This document shows positions 1-7,892 of a stretch of DNA of 64,000 nt, piece by piece. Origin of the DNA: JAWQFO01 sp033436665 (GTDB lineage Bacteria; Pseudomonadota; Alphaproteobacteria; Rhodobacterales; Rhodobacteraceae); contig NZ_JAWQFO010000005.1 of the NCBI RefSeq assembly GCF_033436665.1, positions 62,001 to 126,000 of the forward strand, read 5' to 3'. Made by a program: the position numbers and the translations under genes. Position 1 is the stretch's first letter, and every line of letters begins with the position of its first letter. Below the pieces are notes generated by a model. That model did no database searches. It had not been told where the DNA came from and saw nothing but the letters and a program-made list of their open reading frames with translations.

Positions 1-1
1 T

Positions 2-964
2 GTCGCGACGATCGCCCGCGGTCCTTCGCGCGGACGCAGCCTGACGGTTGACGAGGCCCACGCGGCCATGACCGTGATCCTGACCGGAGAGGCCGAACCC
101 GAGGCGATCGGCGCCTTCCTCATGGTGCTGCGCTATCGCGGCGAGACCCCGGAGGAACTTGCCGGTTTCTCGCTGGCGCTGCGCGACGTGCTGCCCGGAT
201 GGACCGGCGCGGTCCCGGCTGTCGACTGGCCCTGCTACGCCGCCGGACGCACCCGGGGCCTGCCGTGGTTCCTGCTTTCGGCCCGGCTTGTGGCCTTGGC
301 CGGACTGCCCGTCCTGCTGCATGGCTGGAACGCCTTCCAGACGCCCGTGGCGAGCGTGCGCGACGCCCTTCCGGGCCTCGGCATTCCTGTCGCTGCAACG
401 CCGGACGAGGCCGGAACCCTGCTGCGCGACCACGGCATCGCCTATCTGCCGCTCGAGGCGATGTCGCGCCGGGTGTTCGATCTCATCCGCCTTCGCGAGG
501 TCCTGGGGCTGCGGTCTATCCTCAACACGGCGGTGCGGATGATGAACCCGGGCCACGCCTCCTGCGTGGTGCAGGGCGTCTTTCACCCCGCCTACCGTCC
601 GTTGCAACAAGAGGCGGCGCGGATCGTCGGCCTGCAGAACCTGGCGATCATCAAGGGTGGCGGCGGCGAGTTCGAACGCCACCCGGCAAAGGACGTGACC
701 GTTTACGGGCTGCGCGAAGGGGCCGAGTTCCGAGAAGCCTACCCGGCCCTGCGCGACGACCACCGGCGCCTTTCGGAAAGTACCGAGGACCCCGCTGCGC
801 TCGATCGCCTCTGGCGCGGCGAAAGCACCGAACCCTTCGCGACCGCCATCGTTCTCGGCACGGCCGCGCTTGCGCTCGAAGCCCGGGGCGCGGCCGCGCC
901 CGGTGGCGGCCTCGATCTGGCGCGACGGCTCTGGGCCGATCGTGCTGTCCACGTTGCAGCCTGA
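2..964 (+). CDS. TrpD2-like glycosyl transferase family protein, 5'-truncated
   Basis: The frame is open from the first bases of the window, so the true start lies upstream; 320 residues are visible. An ATG at 68 is internal, because the residues before it (GPSRGRSLTVDEAHAAM) continue a family-3 glycosyltransferase N-terminal helical domain. The later motif KGGGGEFERHPAK is a glycine-rich phosphate-binding loop like that of anthranilate phosphoribosyltransferase relatives (TrpD2/YbiB). TrpD2-type proteins are not the tryptophan enzyme; YbiB is reported to bind nucleic acids. The stop lies 11 bp before cysG, so the two are probably co-transcribed. In Rhodobacteraceae this pair often sits in nitrate or nitrite assimilation operons, but that link cannot be checked here because the upstream genes are outside the window. 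Confidence 0.8.
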   Translation, partial: VATIARGPSRGRSLTVDEAHAAMTVILTGEAEPEAIGAFLMVLRYRGETPEELAGFSLALRDVLPGWTGAVPAVDWPCYAAGRTRGLPWFLLSARLVALAGLPVLLHGWNAFQTPVASVRDALPGLGIPVAATPDEAGTLLRDHGIAYLPLEAMSRRVFDLIRLREVLGLRSILNTAVRMMNPGHASCVVQGVFHPAYRPLQQEAARIVGLQNLAIIKGGGGEFERHPAKDVTVYGLREGAEFREAYPALRDDHRRLSESTEDPAALDRLWRGESTEPFATAIVLGTAALALEARGAAAPGGGLDLARRLWADRAVHVAA

Positions 965-975
965 GGAGACCGGGT

Positions 976-2361
976 GTGAAGTTCTTTCCGATGTTCATTC
1001 GCTGCGCCGGACGCCGGGTCGTGATCGCCGGCGGAGGCGAACAGGCGGCCCAGAAGGCGCGGCTGATGCTCAAGACCGAGGCGCGGATCGTTCTGCTTGC
1101 GCCGCATCTCGACGACGAGCTTGCAGCCCTTGTTGCCGATGGCCGCGCCGATCATCACGCCGGCCCGATCACGCCCGCGTGCTTCGAGGACTGCGCGATG
1201 TGCTTCGTCGCCACCGGGTGCCCCGCGCTCGATACCACGCTCCATTCGCTGGCCAAGGAGGCCGGCGCGCTTGTGAACGTCGTCGACCGCCCTGAGCTTT
1301 GCGATATCACCACGCCGGCGCTGGTCGATCGCGACCCGGTCGTCGTCGCCATCGGTACGGAAGGCACGGCGCCTGTGCTGGCGCGGCAGATCAAGACGCG
1401 GGTGGAGGAGATGCTGGCCCCCTCTCTCGGCGGCTACGCGGCGCTTGCCGGACGGTTGCGGGGCGCGGTCGCCGCGCGCCTGCCGCGCGAAAAGCGTCGC
1501 GCGTTCTGGCGCTGGGTATTCGACGGCGCACCTCGCGCCGCATGGCAGCGCGGTGCGGAACGCGAGGCGGCACGCCTGCTGAAAGAGGTGATTGCCGGCG
1601 AGGCCACCGACACCGGGACACCGCAAGGCTGCATCTCGCTGATCGGCGCCGGTCCCGGGGCGCGCGACCTGCTTACGCTGCGCGCGGTCGAACGTCTTCA
1701 GGAGGCCGACGTGATCTTCTACGACCGTCTGGTCGACCCGGACGTTCTGGAACTCGCGCGGCGAGATGCCGAGCGCGTCTGCGTCGGCAAGGAGGTCGGC
1801 GGCCATTCCTGGCCGCAGGCGCGTATCGACGCGGTGATCGTCGCCGCGGCGCGATCGGGCAAGCGTGTCGCCCGCCTGAAATCGGGCGACCCGTCGATCT
1901 TCGGGCGCGCGACCGAGGAAATCGCCGCCGCCCGCGCCAAGGGAATCCCGGTCGAGATCGTGCCGGGCGTCACCGCCGCCTCGGCCGCCGCCGCCGCCCT
2001 CGGGCACCCGCTGAACGAACGCGGCCGGTCTGACACGATCGTGCTCGCCACCGGTGCCTGTCGCGACGGTGACCCTCCACCGGACTGGAGCGAACACGCG
2101 CGGCCCGGGACCACGCTTGCCTGGTACATGGCCGTCGGTGCCGCGCAGGCGCTGCGCGACAACCTTCTGCGCGCCGGGATCGGCGGCGACGCGCGGGTCG
2201 AGATCGCAGCCTGCGTCAGCACGCCGCGCGAACACCTTCTCGACACCGCGCTGGCCGAGCTTCCGGAAACGTTGCGACGGCACGGCATCTCGGGCCATGC
2301 AATCCTGATGCTGACCCTGCCCAAGCCCGCGCAGCAGGCAAGCGTCGCCCTGGCGTCGTAG
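976..2361 (+). CDS. cysG: Siroheme synthase CysG (trifunctional)
   Basis: This 461-residue protein turns uroporphyrinogen III into siroheme, the cofactor of assimilatory sulfite and nitrite reductases. The N-terminal third is the NAD-dependent precorrin-2 dehydrogenase/ferrochelatase: FPMFIRCAGRRVVIAGGG is the typical opening with a Rossmann glycine motif. The C-terminal half, from about residue 215, is the SAM-dependent uroporphyrinogen-III methyltransferase, with LIGAGPGARDLLTLRA, RLKSGDPSIFGR and PGVTAASAAAAALGHPLNERG-type motifs. I chose GTG at 976 because a GGAG sits about 7 bp upstream and the N-terminus then matches the family; ATG 991 would remove the first residues. Length is normal (E. 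coli CysG has 457). The next gene is unrelated to sulfur or nitrogen reduction, so its partner enzymes probably lie upstream of the window. Confidence 0.95.
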   Translation: MKFFPMFIRCAGRRVVIAGGGEQAAQKARLMLKTEARIVLLAPHLDDELAALVADGRADHHAGPITPACFEDCAMCFVATGCPALDTTLHSLAKEAGALVNVVDRPELCDITTPALVDRDPVVVAIGTEGTAPVLARQIKTRVEEMLAPSLGGYAALAGRLRGAVAARLPREKRRAFWRWVFDGAPRAAWQRGAEREAARLLKEVIAGEATDTGTPQGCISLIGAGPGARDLLTLRAVERLQEADVIFYDRLVDPDVLELARRDAERVCVGKEVGGHSWPQARIDAVIVAAARSGKRVARLKSGDPSIFGRATEEIAAARAKGIPVEIVPGVTAASAAAAALGHPLNERGRSDTIVLATGACRDGDPPPDWSEHARPGTTLAWYMAVGAAQALRDNLLRAGIGGDARVEIAACVSTPREHLLDTALAELPETLRRHGISGHAILMLTLPKPAQQASVALAS

Positions 2362-2433
2362 ACCGCGCACAGCGCCTCGGAACCGGTGTGACCACATAGC
2401 GGTTGACTCTTCCGCACCAAGGCGGAGGGCGAA

Positions 2434-3885
2434 ATGGCTGAAACGAAGGCGAAGTCGAAACCGAAAACGCGTGGCAAGTCCGGCAACACCGGCAAGGGGT
2501 CCGGCGAAGACGGCTCGGGAAATGTACGCAAGCTCGAGAGCCGGGTCTCGGCCTACCGCGATCTGGCCAACGATTACGTCGCCCGGCCTTGCATGATGCG
2601 CCCGTCCGAGTTGCGCGGGCTGCGTCGGCGGCTTCACGTGCGCGACACCATCATCGAGGATCACGCGGTCCGCATCGACGAGAAGGCGCAAGGGGCAACC
2701 GAGAAGTTCGAGAAGCTCGCGGGATCGCTCTTTTCCTTTTTCCGCGGCACTTCTCTGCTGTTTCACCGCGACATGGCCGGCGAGGACGAAAGGCTGCCCT
2801 CGGTGCTGGCTCTGGGTGACGTGCATCCGACGAATTTCGGCATCATGCCGAATGCGGACAACGTGCCGATCTTCGGCGTCAACGATTTCGACGACGTCAT
2901 CTACGCGCCGTTCAGTTGGGACCTCAAACGCGGGACCACGGGGTTTCTCGTTGCCTCGAAAGAGATTGCGGGCCACGGTCACAAAACCCAACGGAAGATC
3001 GTGCGCAGCTTCGTCGAGGGCTACCACGCGCGGATGGGATTCTACGCCGAGCGCGCGCGCGACGCGAGCCAGCAGATGCGACCCGACAACAGCCCCAAGA
3101 TCATCCGCCAGCTCTTCGACAGCGCCGGCGAAAGCCGGAAGGCGTGGCTTCGGGATCGCTATCTTGACGAGACCGGGCGCGGCTTTCGGGCCAACGCGGA
3201 GCTGACGCCGATCTCGAGCCGCGTCGAGGAGTTCCAGAAGCTCATCGACAAGGTGGCCAAGCAGAACGGGATCGAGCCGGGACAGCGCACCGGCGAGCTG
3301 CGGGTCAAGGATGTCTGCGTCCGCCACGGACAGGGCACGGCCTCGCTGGGCCTGCCGCGCTACTACTGCCTGATCGAGGGACCGTCCGCGGATGCCACCG
3401 ACGACATCATCGTCGAGTTCAAGCGCGCGCGGCGCTCGGCGCTGGAAGGGCTGGTGCCCGAAAACGACTTCAACGCCGGCGCGGAAGGCGACCGGATCGC
3501 GCACGGACAGGCGGTGCATCTCGCCGAAGGTGACGTGTTCTATGGCAGCGTGGAGATCGACGGCGTGAGCTTCCTCTCGCGCGAGCGCGCGCCCTTCCGC
3601 GAGGATGTGGACCTGGACGACCTGTCGAAGAAGCAGTGGAAAGCCTACGCGCACGCCTGCGGCGAGGCCCTGGCACAGGCGCATGCCCGGTCCGATGACG
3701 CGGGCCAGCTCGACTATCGGATCGAGCCGCGGATTCTCGAGGCGATGACGCCGCTCGACCTTTTTGTCGACGACATGGTCCGGTTCGGGCGCGAGGCGGT
3801 CAAGCGGCTGAAGCGCGACCACAAGTATTTCCGCCGCGACCTGAAGCTCGGCGCCTTCGACATGACCCAGAAGTGGTATCGCTGA
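2434..3885 (+). CDS. DUF2252 family protein (kinase-like fold)
   Basis: The 483-residue protein belongs to DUF2252, a family of unknown function distantly related to aminoglycoside-phosphotransferase-like kinases. Its first 30 residues are Lys/Ser/Gly-rich and look disordered. GDVHPTNFG (residues 129-137) resembles the catalytic loop and NDFDD (150-154) the metal-binding DFG-like motif of that fold; a conserved WDLKRG follows at about 162. No signal peptide or membrane segment is visible, so it should be cytoplasmic. A GGAGGG lies 5 bp before the ATG. The gene stands alone: 72 bp separate it from cysG, and it converges on the M24 peptidase gene with only 7 bp between stops. Substrate and role cannot be read from the sequence. 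Confidence 0.85.
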   Translation: MAETKAKSKPKTRGKSGNTGKGSGEDGSGNVRKLESRVSAYRDLANDYVARPCMMRPSELRGLRRRLHVRDTIIEDHAVRIDEKAQGATEKFEKLAGSLFSFFRGTSLLFHRDMAGEDERLPSVLALGDVHPTNFGIMPNADNVPIFGVNDFDDVIYAPFSWDLKRGTTGFLVASKEIAGHGHKTQRKIVRSFVEGYHARMGFYAERARDASQQMRPDNSPKIIRQLFDSAGESRKAWLRDRYLDETGRGFRANAELTPISSRVEEFQKLIDKVAKQNGIEPGQRTGELRVKDVCVRHGQGTASLGLPRYYCLIEGPSADATDDIIVEFKRARRSALEGLVPENDFNAGAEGDRIAHGQAVHLAEGDVFYGSVEIDGVSFLSRERAPFREDVDLDDLSKKQWKAYAHACGEALAQAHARSDDAGQLDYRIEPRILEAMTPLDLFVDDMVRFGREAVKRLKRDHKYFRRDLKLGAFDMTQKWYR

Positions 3886-3892
3886 CCGGCTG

Positions 3893-5068
3893 TCAGCCCG
3901 TCCCGCCGGGGTTCCACCCGCGCCCGTCCCCACCGAACAGCTCGTAGCCGTCCTCGGTCACTGCAAGCGTGTCCTCGAGCTTGATGAACCCGCGTTCGGG
4001 ATGCAGCATCGTGGTCTCTACCGACAGCACCATGCCGGCCTGAAGCGGCTTCTCGGCGTCGACGCCTTCGTAGGCGACCGGGTGATTGGTCATCAGGAAC
4101 GGGGCCTCGTGGGTAATCACACCCATGCCATGTGCGAAGAAATCCGTGCAGTCACGGCTGGGTTGGCGACCAAGTTCCGCCTCTCCGGCGGCGATCAGGT
4201 CGCCGCCGAGCGCCCCGGCACGGACTTTGGCAAAGGCGGCCTGCTGGACGCTGTCGATCTCGCCCAGAAGATCGATGAGCTGCGCATCCGGCTCCCCGAG
4301 ACAGCCCATCCGGCAGATGTCGCCGATATAGCCGTCGAGGTTCCCGCCGGAGTCGATCGACAGCACCTCGCCCGGCGCCCAAGCCTGATCCGAGGCGGCG
4401 CGGTTGTGCGACGCGCCCAGCGTCAACAGGCAGTATTCGAACTGGAGCCCGCGCGCCGTCTCTTCCTGTCGCAGTCGTTCGATGATCTCGCGCTTCGTCG
4501 TTCCCTCCCGCGCCCAGGCCACCGTCGCCTGCATCGACGCGCTGATCCGCTCCGAGGCGTCGCGCAGAAGATCGAGTTCGGCCGCCGATTTGACCGCGCG
4601 CAGCCGTTCGAGCAAACCGCCCGCGTTCACCAGCGGCGCGTTGGAGTAGGCGGCCTCGAGCGCCTTGGCGGCATCCGACGGCAGGAACCCGGGCTCGACC
4701 CCGATGCGTGGCGAGGCGGGCGCGACCTTTTTAAGGTGCGCGACGGCGGCCTCCATCGCATCCGTCGTGCCCCAGGCCACGGGCATGAAATGCGGTGTCC
4801 AGAACGGGGTGTTGGCATGCTCCATGCCTTCCATCTTGTTGCCGACATAGGCGGTCTTGTCCGGCGCGCCCTTCACGTAAGCGATGATCGGCAGATAGCG
4901 CGAGTGGCCGATGGCATCCATCGCCGAGAAGAAGATGAAGCGGTAGCCGCCCAGCAGGTACTGCACGTTGTGCTTCGACGTGGCGAGCAGCACGTCGATT
5001 CCGGCCTCTTCCATCAGGCTGTCGAGATGATCGAAATCGTAGGGCAGGTCGGTGGCGAGGTCTTTCAT
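3893..5068 (-). CDS. M24 family metallopeptidase (Xaa-Pro aminopeptidase-like)
   Basis: This 391-residue protein has a creatinase-type N-terminal domain (about 1-160) and a pita-bread M24 catalytic domain. All five dinuclear metal ligands can be placed: D239 (SIDSGG), D250 (YIGDI), H313 (FAHGMG), E351 (SVETT) and E365 (KLEDT). Family members cleave Xaa-Pro bonds or related C-N bonds such as those in creatine or ectoine, and the substrate here is unknown. It is the last gene of a four-gene minus operon, 3 bp after the cupin gene, which suggests a role in the same pathway as the UPF0261 and TIM-barrel proteins rather than general peptide turnover. No signal peptide is seen. The fold call is firm; the peptidase activity is inferred from family. 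Confidence 0.88.
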   Translation of the reverse strand: MKDLATDLPYDFDHLDSLMEEAGIDVLLATSKHNVQYLLGGYRFIFFSAMDAIGHSRYLPIIAYVKGAPDKTAYVGNKMEGMEHANTPFWTPHFMPVAWGTTDAMEAAVAHLKKVAPASPRIGVEPGFLPSDAAKALEAAYSNAPLVNAGGLLERLRAVKSAAELDLLRDASERISASMQATVAWAREGTTKREIIERLRQEETARGLQFEYCLLTLGASHNRAASDQAWAPGEVLSIDSGGNLDGYIGDICRMGCLGEPDAQLIDLLGEIDSVQQAAFAKVRAGALGGDLIAAGEAELGRQPSRDCTDFFAHGMGVITHEAPFLMTNHPVAYEGVDAEKPLQAGMVLSVETTMLHPERGFIKLEDTLAVTEDGYELFGGDGRGWNPGGTG

Positions 5069-5071
5069 CGG

Positions 5072-5488
5072 TCAGCCTTTCGCGGGGATCAGGTGGAAAT
5101 CGGGAAGCTCCTTCAGCAGCTCCTCCGGCCCGGCCGGGGCGTAGACGACAAAGATCTGCATCTCCTCGTCGCCGGTGTTCAGGGTCGAGTGAAAGCGGCT
5201 TTCGGGAATGAAGACGGTGCAACCCGCGCGCACGGTTTCAGTATGCGGCACACCGTCCTCGTCCTCGACCATCTGCTCGCCTTCGCCCTTGAGGATAAAG
5301 ATGATCTCTTCGCTGCCCGGGTGGTTGTGGCGGGCGTGACCCTGGCCCGGCGGGACGGTGACGACGGCGGCCGAGAATTGCTGCGCGCCATTGATCTTCG
5401 GGCCAAGAGTCACCGAAAGCTGGCCCCAGTCGAACCCGAAGGCGTCGACGTCGCCGGGGTAGCGGTAGAGATCCTTTACATCGGTCAT
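5072..5488 (-). CDS. Single-domain cupin protein
   Basis: This 138-residue small beta-barrel protein carries cupin motif 1 as HARHNHPGSEE (H54, H56, E60 or E61 as likely metal ligands) and motif 2 with H100 (ESRFHSTLN). Such cupins may be isomerases, dioxygenases or ligand sensors, and nothing here fixes which. It lies third in the minus operon, 3 bp after the TIM-barrel gene and 3 bp before the M24 gene, so translation is probably coupled. AGGAGTGAG precedes the ATG. Its repeated company with Tm-1-like genes suggests an enzymatic step or substrate handling in the same unknown pathway. Confidence 0.85.
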   Translation of the reverse strand: MTDVKDLYRYPGDVDAFGFDWGQLSVTLGPKINGAQQFSAAVVTVPPGQGHARHNHPGSEEIIFILKGEGEQMVEDEDGVPHTETVRAGCTVFIPESRFHSTLNTGDEEMQIFVVYAPAGPEELLKELPDFHLIPAKG

Positions 5489-5491
5489 GGC

Positions 5492-6328
5492 TCACTCCTT
5501 TCCGGGCAGCGCCTTGAAGGCGCGGATCTGGTCTGCAATCGCGCGTTCGGCCGGCAGGCGCTCGGCCGAGGACGCGCCATAGAAGCCGTGGATGCGGTCG
5601 GCGTGTTTCAGAACGTATCCGGCATCTTCGGGCATGGAGATCGGCCCGCCGTGGCACAGCAGGATCACGTCCTCGCGCACGCCGCGCGCGGCGGCGGCGA
5701 TGGCGTCGATTTCGGTCACGCACTGGTCGAGCGTCTTGGCGGAGGTCGCCCCGATGGTGCCGCCCGTGGTCACGCCCATGTGCGCGACGATGATGTCTGC
5801 GCCGGCTTCCGTCATCGCCACGGCTTCGTCCGGATTGAAGACATAAGGCGTGGTCAGCAGGTCCTGTGCGTACGCCTCGGCGATCATGTCGACCTCGAGC
5901 CCGAAGCCCATGCCGGTTTCCTCGAAGCTCTGGCGCATCACGCCGTCGAACAAGCCCACCGTCGGGAAGTTCTGAACGCCGGAAAAGCCCATCGCCTTCA
6001 ACTCGGTCAGAAACTGCGGCATCAGCACGAAGGGATCGGTGCCGTTCACCCCGGCCAGCACCGGCGTCGACTTGACCACCGGCAACACCTCGACGGCCAT
6101 TTCCCGGACGATCTCGTTGGCGTTGCCGTAGGCCAGAAGCCCCGCCGCCGATCCGCGCCCGGCCATACGGTAGCGTCCGGAATTGTAGATGATGATGAGG
6201 TCGATCCCGCCGGCCTCTTCCGACTTGGCCGAGAGGCCGGTGCCCGCCCCGCCGCCGATGATCGGTTTGCCTTCGGCGATCATCGCGTTGAAGCGGTCGA
6301 TTATCTGCTTTCGCGGGGTTGAGGGCAT
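5492..6328 (-). CDS. Phosphoenolpyruvate hydrolase-family TIM-barrel protein
   Basis: The 278-residue protein belongs to the family annotated as PEP hydrolase-like or TIM-barrel signal transduction protein, equivalent to the C-terminal domain of the plant Tm-1 protein. Visible family stretches are GGGAGTGLSAKSEEAGG near residue 26, GVNGTDPF near 114 and HGGPI near 227. The fold resembles PEP mutase/isocitrate-lyase-type barrels. No activity is proven for the bacterial stand-alone form that I can name. The ATG shares one base with the stop of the upstream UPF0261 gene (TGATG), so the two domains are made together in the order in which they are fused in Tm-1. Confidence 0.85.
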   Translation of the reverse strand: MPSTPRKQIIDRFNAMIAEGKPIIGGGAGTGLSAKSEEAGGIDLIIIYNSGRYRMAGRGSAAGLLAYGNANEIVREMAVEVLPVVKSTPVLAGVNGTDPFVLMPQFLTELKAMGFSGVQNFPTVGLFDGVMRQSFEETGMGFGLEVDMIAEAYAQDLLTTPYVFNPDEAVAMTEAGADIIVAHMGVTTGGTIGATSAKTLDQCVTEIDAIAAAARGVREDVILLCHGGPISMPEDAGYVLKHADRIHGFYGASSAERLPAERAIADQIRAFKALPGKE

Positions 6329-7524
6329 CAGGCCTCCGTCAGTTCGAGGTAGGTGTCGGCAAGGGCTTGCGCGAACGCCGCATCGTTGATGTGAAGCGGC
6401 AGGCGCCTGATGCGGGTGCGATCTTCGATCGTCTCTTCAAGAGCGTCGAAGAGGGCCGCATCCGCGGCCGGGTCATGGAAGTCGCCGCCTTCGATATCGA
6501 GCGCCGACAGGCCCCGTTCCGGGATCAGCAGGCGCACCGGCCCCGCGCAGGCGTTCAGCTTTTCAGCGATCCAGCGCCCGGCTTGGGTGTTCTCCTCGGC
6601 CGTGGTGCGCATCAGTGTGACGTTCTGATTGTGGCGGTGAAAATTGCGGTCGGCAAAGCGCTCGGGCACGCTCGACGGCGCCCAGAAGTTCACCATGTCG
6701 AGCGCGCCGGGCGCCCCAACCCAGGGGCTGCCTGTCCGGGCGACGACATCAAGCCGGTCCGGCAAGGCGGGCAGGACCCCGCCGCACAGAAGGTCGGCCA
6801 CTTCCGTGAGCGTGGCGTCGACGAGGCCCGACACGAAGCCTTCGCCCAGAAGCCGCTCCATCGCCTGGCCGCCGGTGCCCGTGGCGTGAAAGACAAGGCA
6901 GTCGAACTGCGACGAGAGCCGCTCGGCGACGGCGGTGACGCAGGGCGTGGTGACGCCGAACATCGAAAGCCCGATGGCCGGATTGTCGTCCTGTGCCGCC
7001 CGCGGGGGATGCGATGCGGCACCGACCACCGCATGCGCGGCATTCGACAGGATCACGCGGCTGAGCCGGTTCAGCCCGGCGATGTCGGTGACCGACGGCA
7101 CCATGACGATATCCGAGGTGCCTACGAAAGGTGCCGTGTCGCCCGAGGCGAGGGTCGAGACCATGATCTTCGGGACCCCGTAAGGCAGCGCGCGCATGCC
7201 GGCGCAGGCGATCGATGTACCGCCGCCGCCGCCGACGGCGATCATGCCGCAAATCTCCCGCGCGTTCTGCCGGCACCAGGCCGTGAACGCGTCGGACATG
7301 GCCGCGACGGCCGCGCCACGCTCCGATCCGCCAAGCACGGCCTCCGCGCCGTCGCGGTGGCAGCAAGCGACCGCGCGCGGGGAGACGTCGGTCTCGGATG
7401 TCGTGGCCTGCGTGCTGGTGTCGACCAGCCGGACCTCGTGCCCCTCCGCCGCAATCAGGTCACGCAGGAAGAAAAGCTCGGCACCCTTGGTGTCGGCCGT
7501 GCCGACGACGTGTATGGCTGGCAT
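6328..7524 (-). CDS. UPF0261 / Tm-1-like ATP-binding domain protein
   Basis: With the start at 7524 the protein has 398 residues, the usual length for UPF0261. The N-terminus MPAIHVVGTADTKGAE carries the family hallmark GTxDTKGxE, and IAVGGGGGTSIA is a glycine-rich nucleotide-binding loop. The frame stays open to 7698, but only 7524 has a strong ribosome binding site (GGGGAGGGGG, about 1-10 bp upstream) and a family-like start. It is the N-terminal half of a split Tm-1 arrangement; in tomato, Tm-1 binds and inhibits a viral replicase, but the ancestral bacterial function is unknown. It is the first gene of the minus operon and has an operator 50 bp upstream of its start. Confidence 0.87.
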   Translation of the reverse strand: MPAIHVVGTADTKGAELFFLRDLIAAEGHEVRLVDTSTQATTSETDVSPRAVACCHRDGAEAVLGGSERGAAVAAMSDAFTAWCRQNAREICGMIAVGGGGGTSIACAGMRALPYGVPKIMVSTLASGDTAPFVGTSDIVMVPSVTDIAGLNRLSRVILSNAAHAVVGAASHPPRAAQDDNPAIGLSMFGVTTPCVTAVAERLSSQFDCLVFHATGTGGQAMERLLGEGFVSGLVDATLTEVADLLCGGVLPALPDRLDVVARTGSPWVGAPGALDMVNFWAPSSVPERFADRNFHRHNQNVTLMRTTAEENTQAGRWIAEKLNACAGPVRLLIPERGLSALDIEGGDFHDPAADAALFDALEETIEDRTRIRRLPLHINDAAFAQALADTYLELTEA

Positions 7525-7572
7525 GCCCCCTCCCCGCGGCGCCCGTTCCGCGCCCTTGATACGCGGTTCGAA

Positions 7573-7585
7573 CTGGTCCGACCAG
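7573..7585. promoter_or_regulatory. FadR-type operator, copy 1 (CTGGTCCGACCAG)
   Basis: This is a 13-bp near-perfect palindrome with core TGGTNNNACCA at 7574-7584, flanked by AA and AA. It matches the FadR-subfamily GntR consensus. It lies 50 bp upstream of the UPF0261 start, where a bound repressor would block the minus operon. The same core recurs at 7745, 17368 and 17524. The likely binder is the GntR protein encoded at 14490-15200; this is inferred. Confidence 0.75.
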
Positions 7586-7726
7586 AAGAATCGTGATCCG
7601 GCGCGTATGTGGCGAAGGCGCGATACCGAAACCGACGCCGGATCGACGGAAAATAAGGTGCAAAATCCGTCGAATCGGCCGGCGCGCCCGGGGAACATGC
7701 GCAGGCGGACCGGTGGAAGGAACGTC

Positions 7727-7755
7727 TTGACAGATCCGGCAATCTGGTCTTACCA
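7727..7755 (+). promoter_or_regulatory. Sigma-70-type promoter with embedded FadR-type operator, copy 2
   Basis: A perfect TTGACA -35 (7727-7732) is followed after 17 bp by TTACCA (7750-7755) as a weak -10. The operator TGGTCTTACCA (7745-7755) covers that -10, so a bound repressor would directly exclude RNA polymerase. The first downstream gene is the solute-binding-protein gene at 7893, leaving a leader of about 130 bp. The -10 assignment is less sure than the operator. Confidence 0.65.
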
Positions 7756-7892
7756 AAAACGGGGGCAGGAATGTCGCGGGCTATCGCCGCAACATTCCGG
7801 CGTGACGGAAAAAGGCACAGGGCACAGGCGGCGGGGCAGGAGGAAAAGCCCGAAGTAAGTGCCGCCGATTACCGAAAAAGGGAGGAAAACCA

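Larger units (their letters stand above)
7525..7892. other. Divergent intergenic control region (368 bp)
   Basis: This gap separates the UPF0261 operon (-) from the ABC importer operon (+). It holds two copies of the TGGTNNNACCA operator, one near each operon, and one convincing promoter for the plus operon, all listed separately. I saw no further gene. A GGGAGG at about 7880-7885 is the ribosome binding site of the solute-binding-protein gene. Confidence 0.7.

Noticed and set aside
2401..2433. TTGACT at 2403-2408 as promoter of the DUF2252 gene
   Set aside because: It lies only 26 bp before the ATG, so a -10 box would overlap the ribosome binding site; no -10 is visible.
739..3933. 1064-residue open frame on the minus strand across cysG and the DUF2252 gene
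   Set aside because: Antisense shadow of high-GC genes; composition is rich in Arg/Asp/Gly without family motifs, while the plus-strand genes are clearly real.
4001..6322. 773-residue plus-strand frame opposite the M24, cupin and TIM-barrel genes
   Set aside because: Mirror of three recognised coding regions; no coherent domain of its own.
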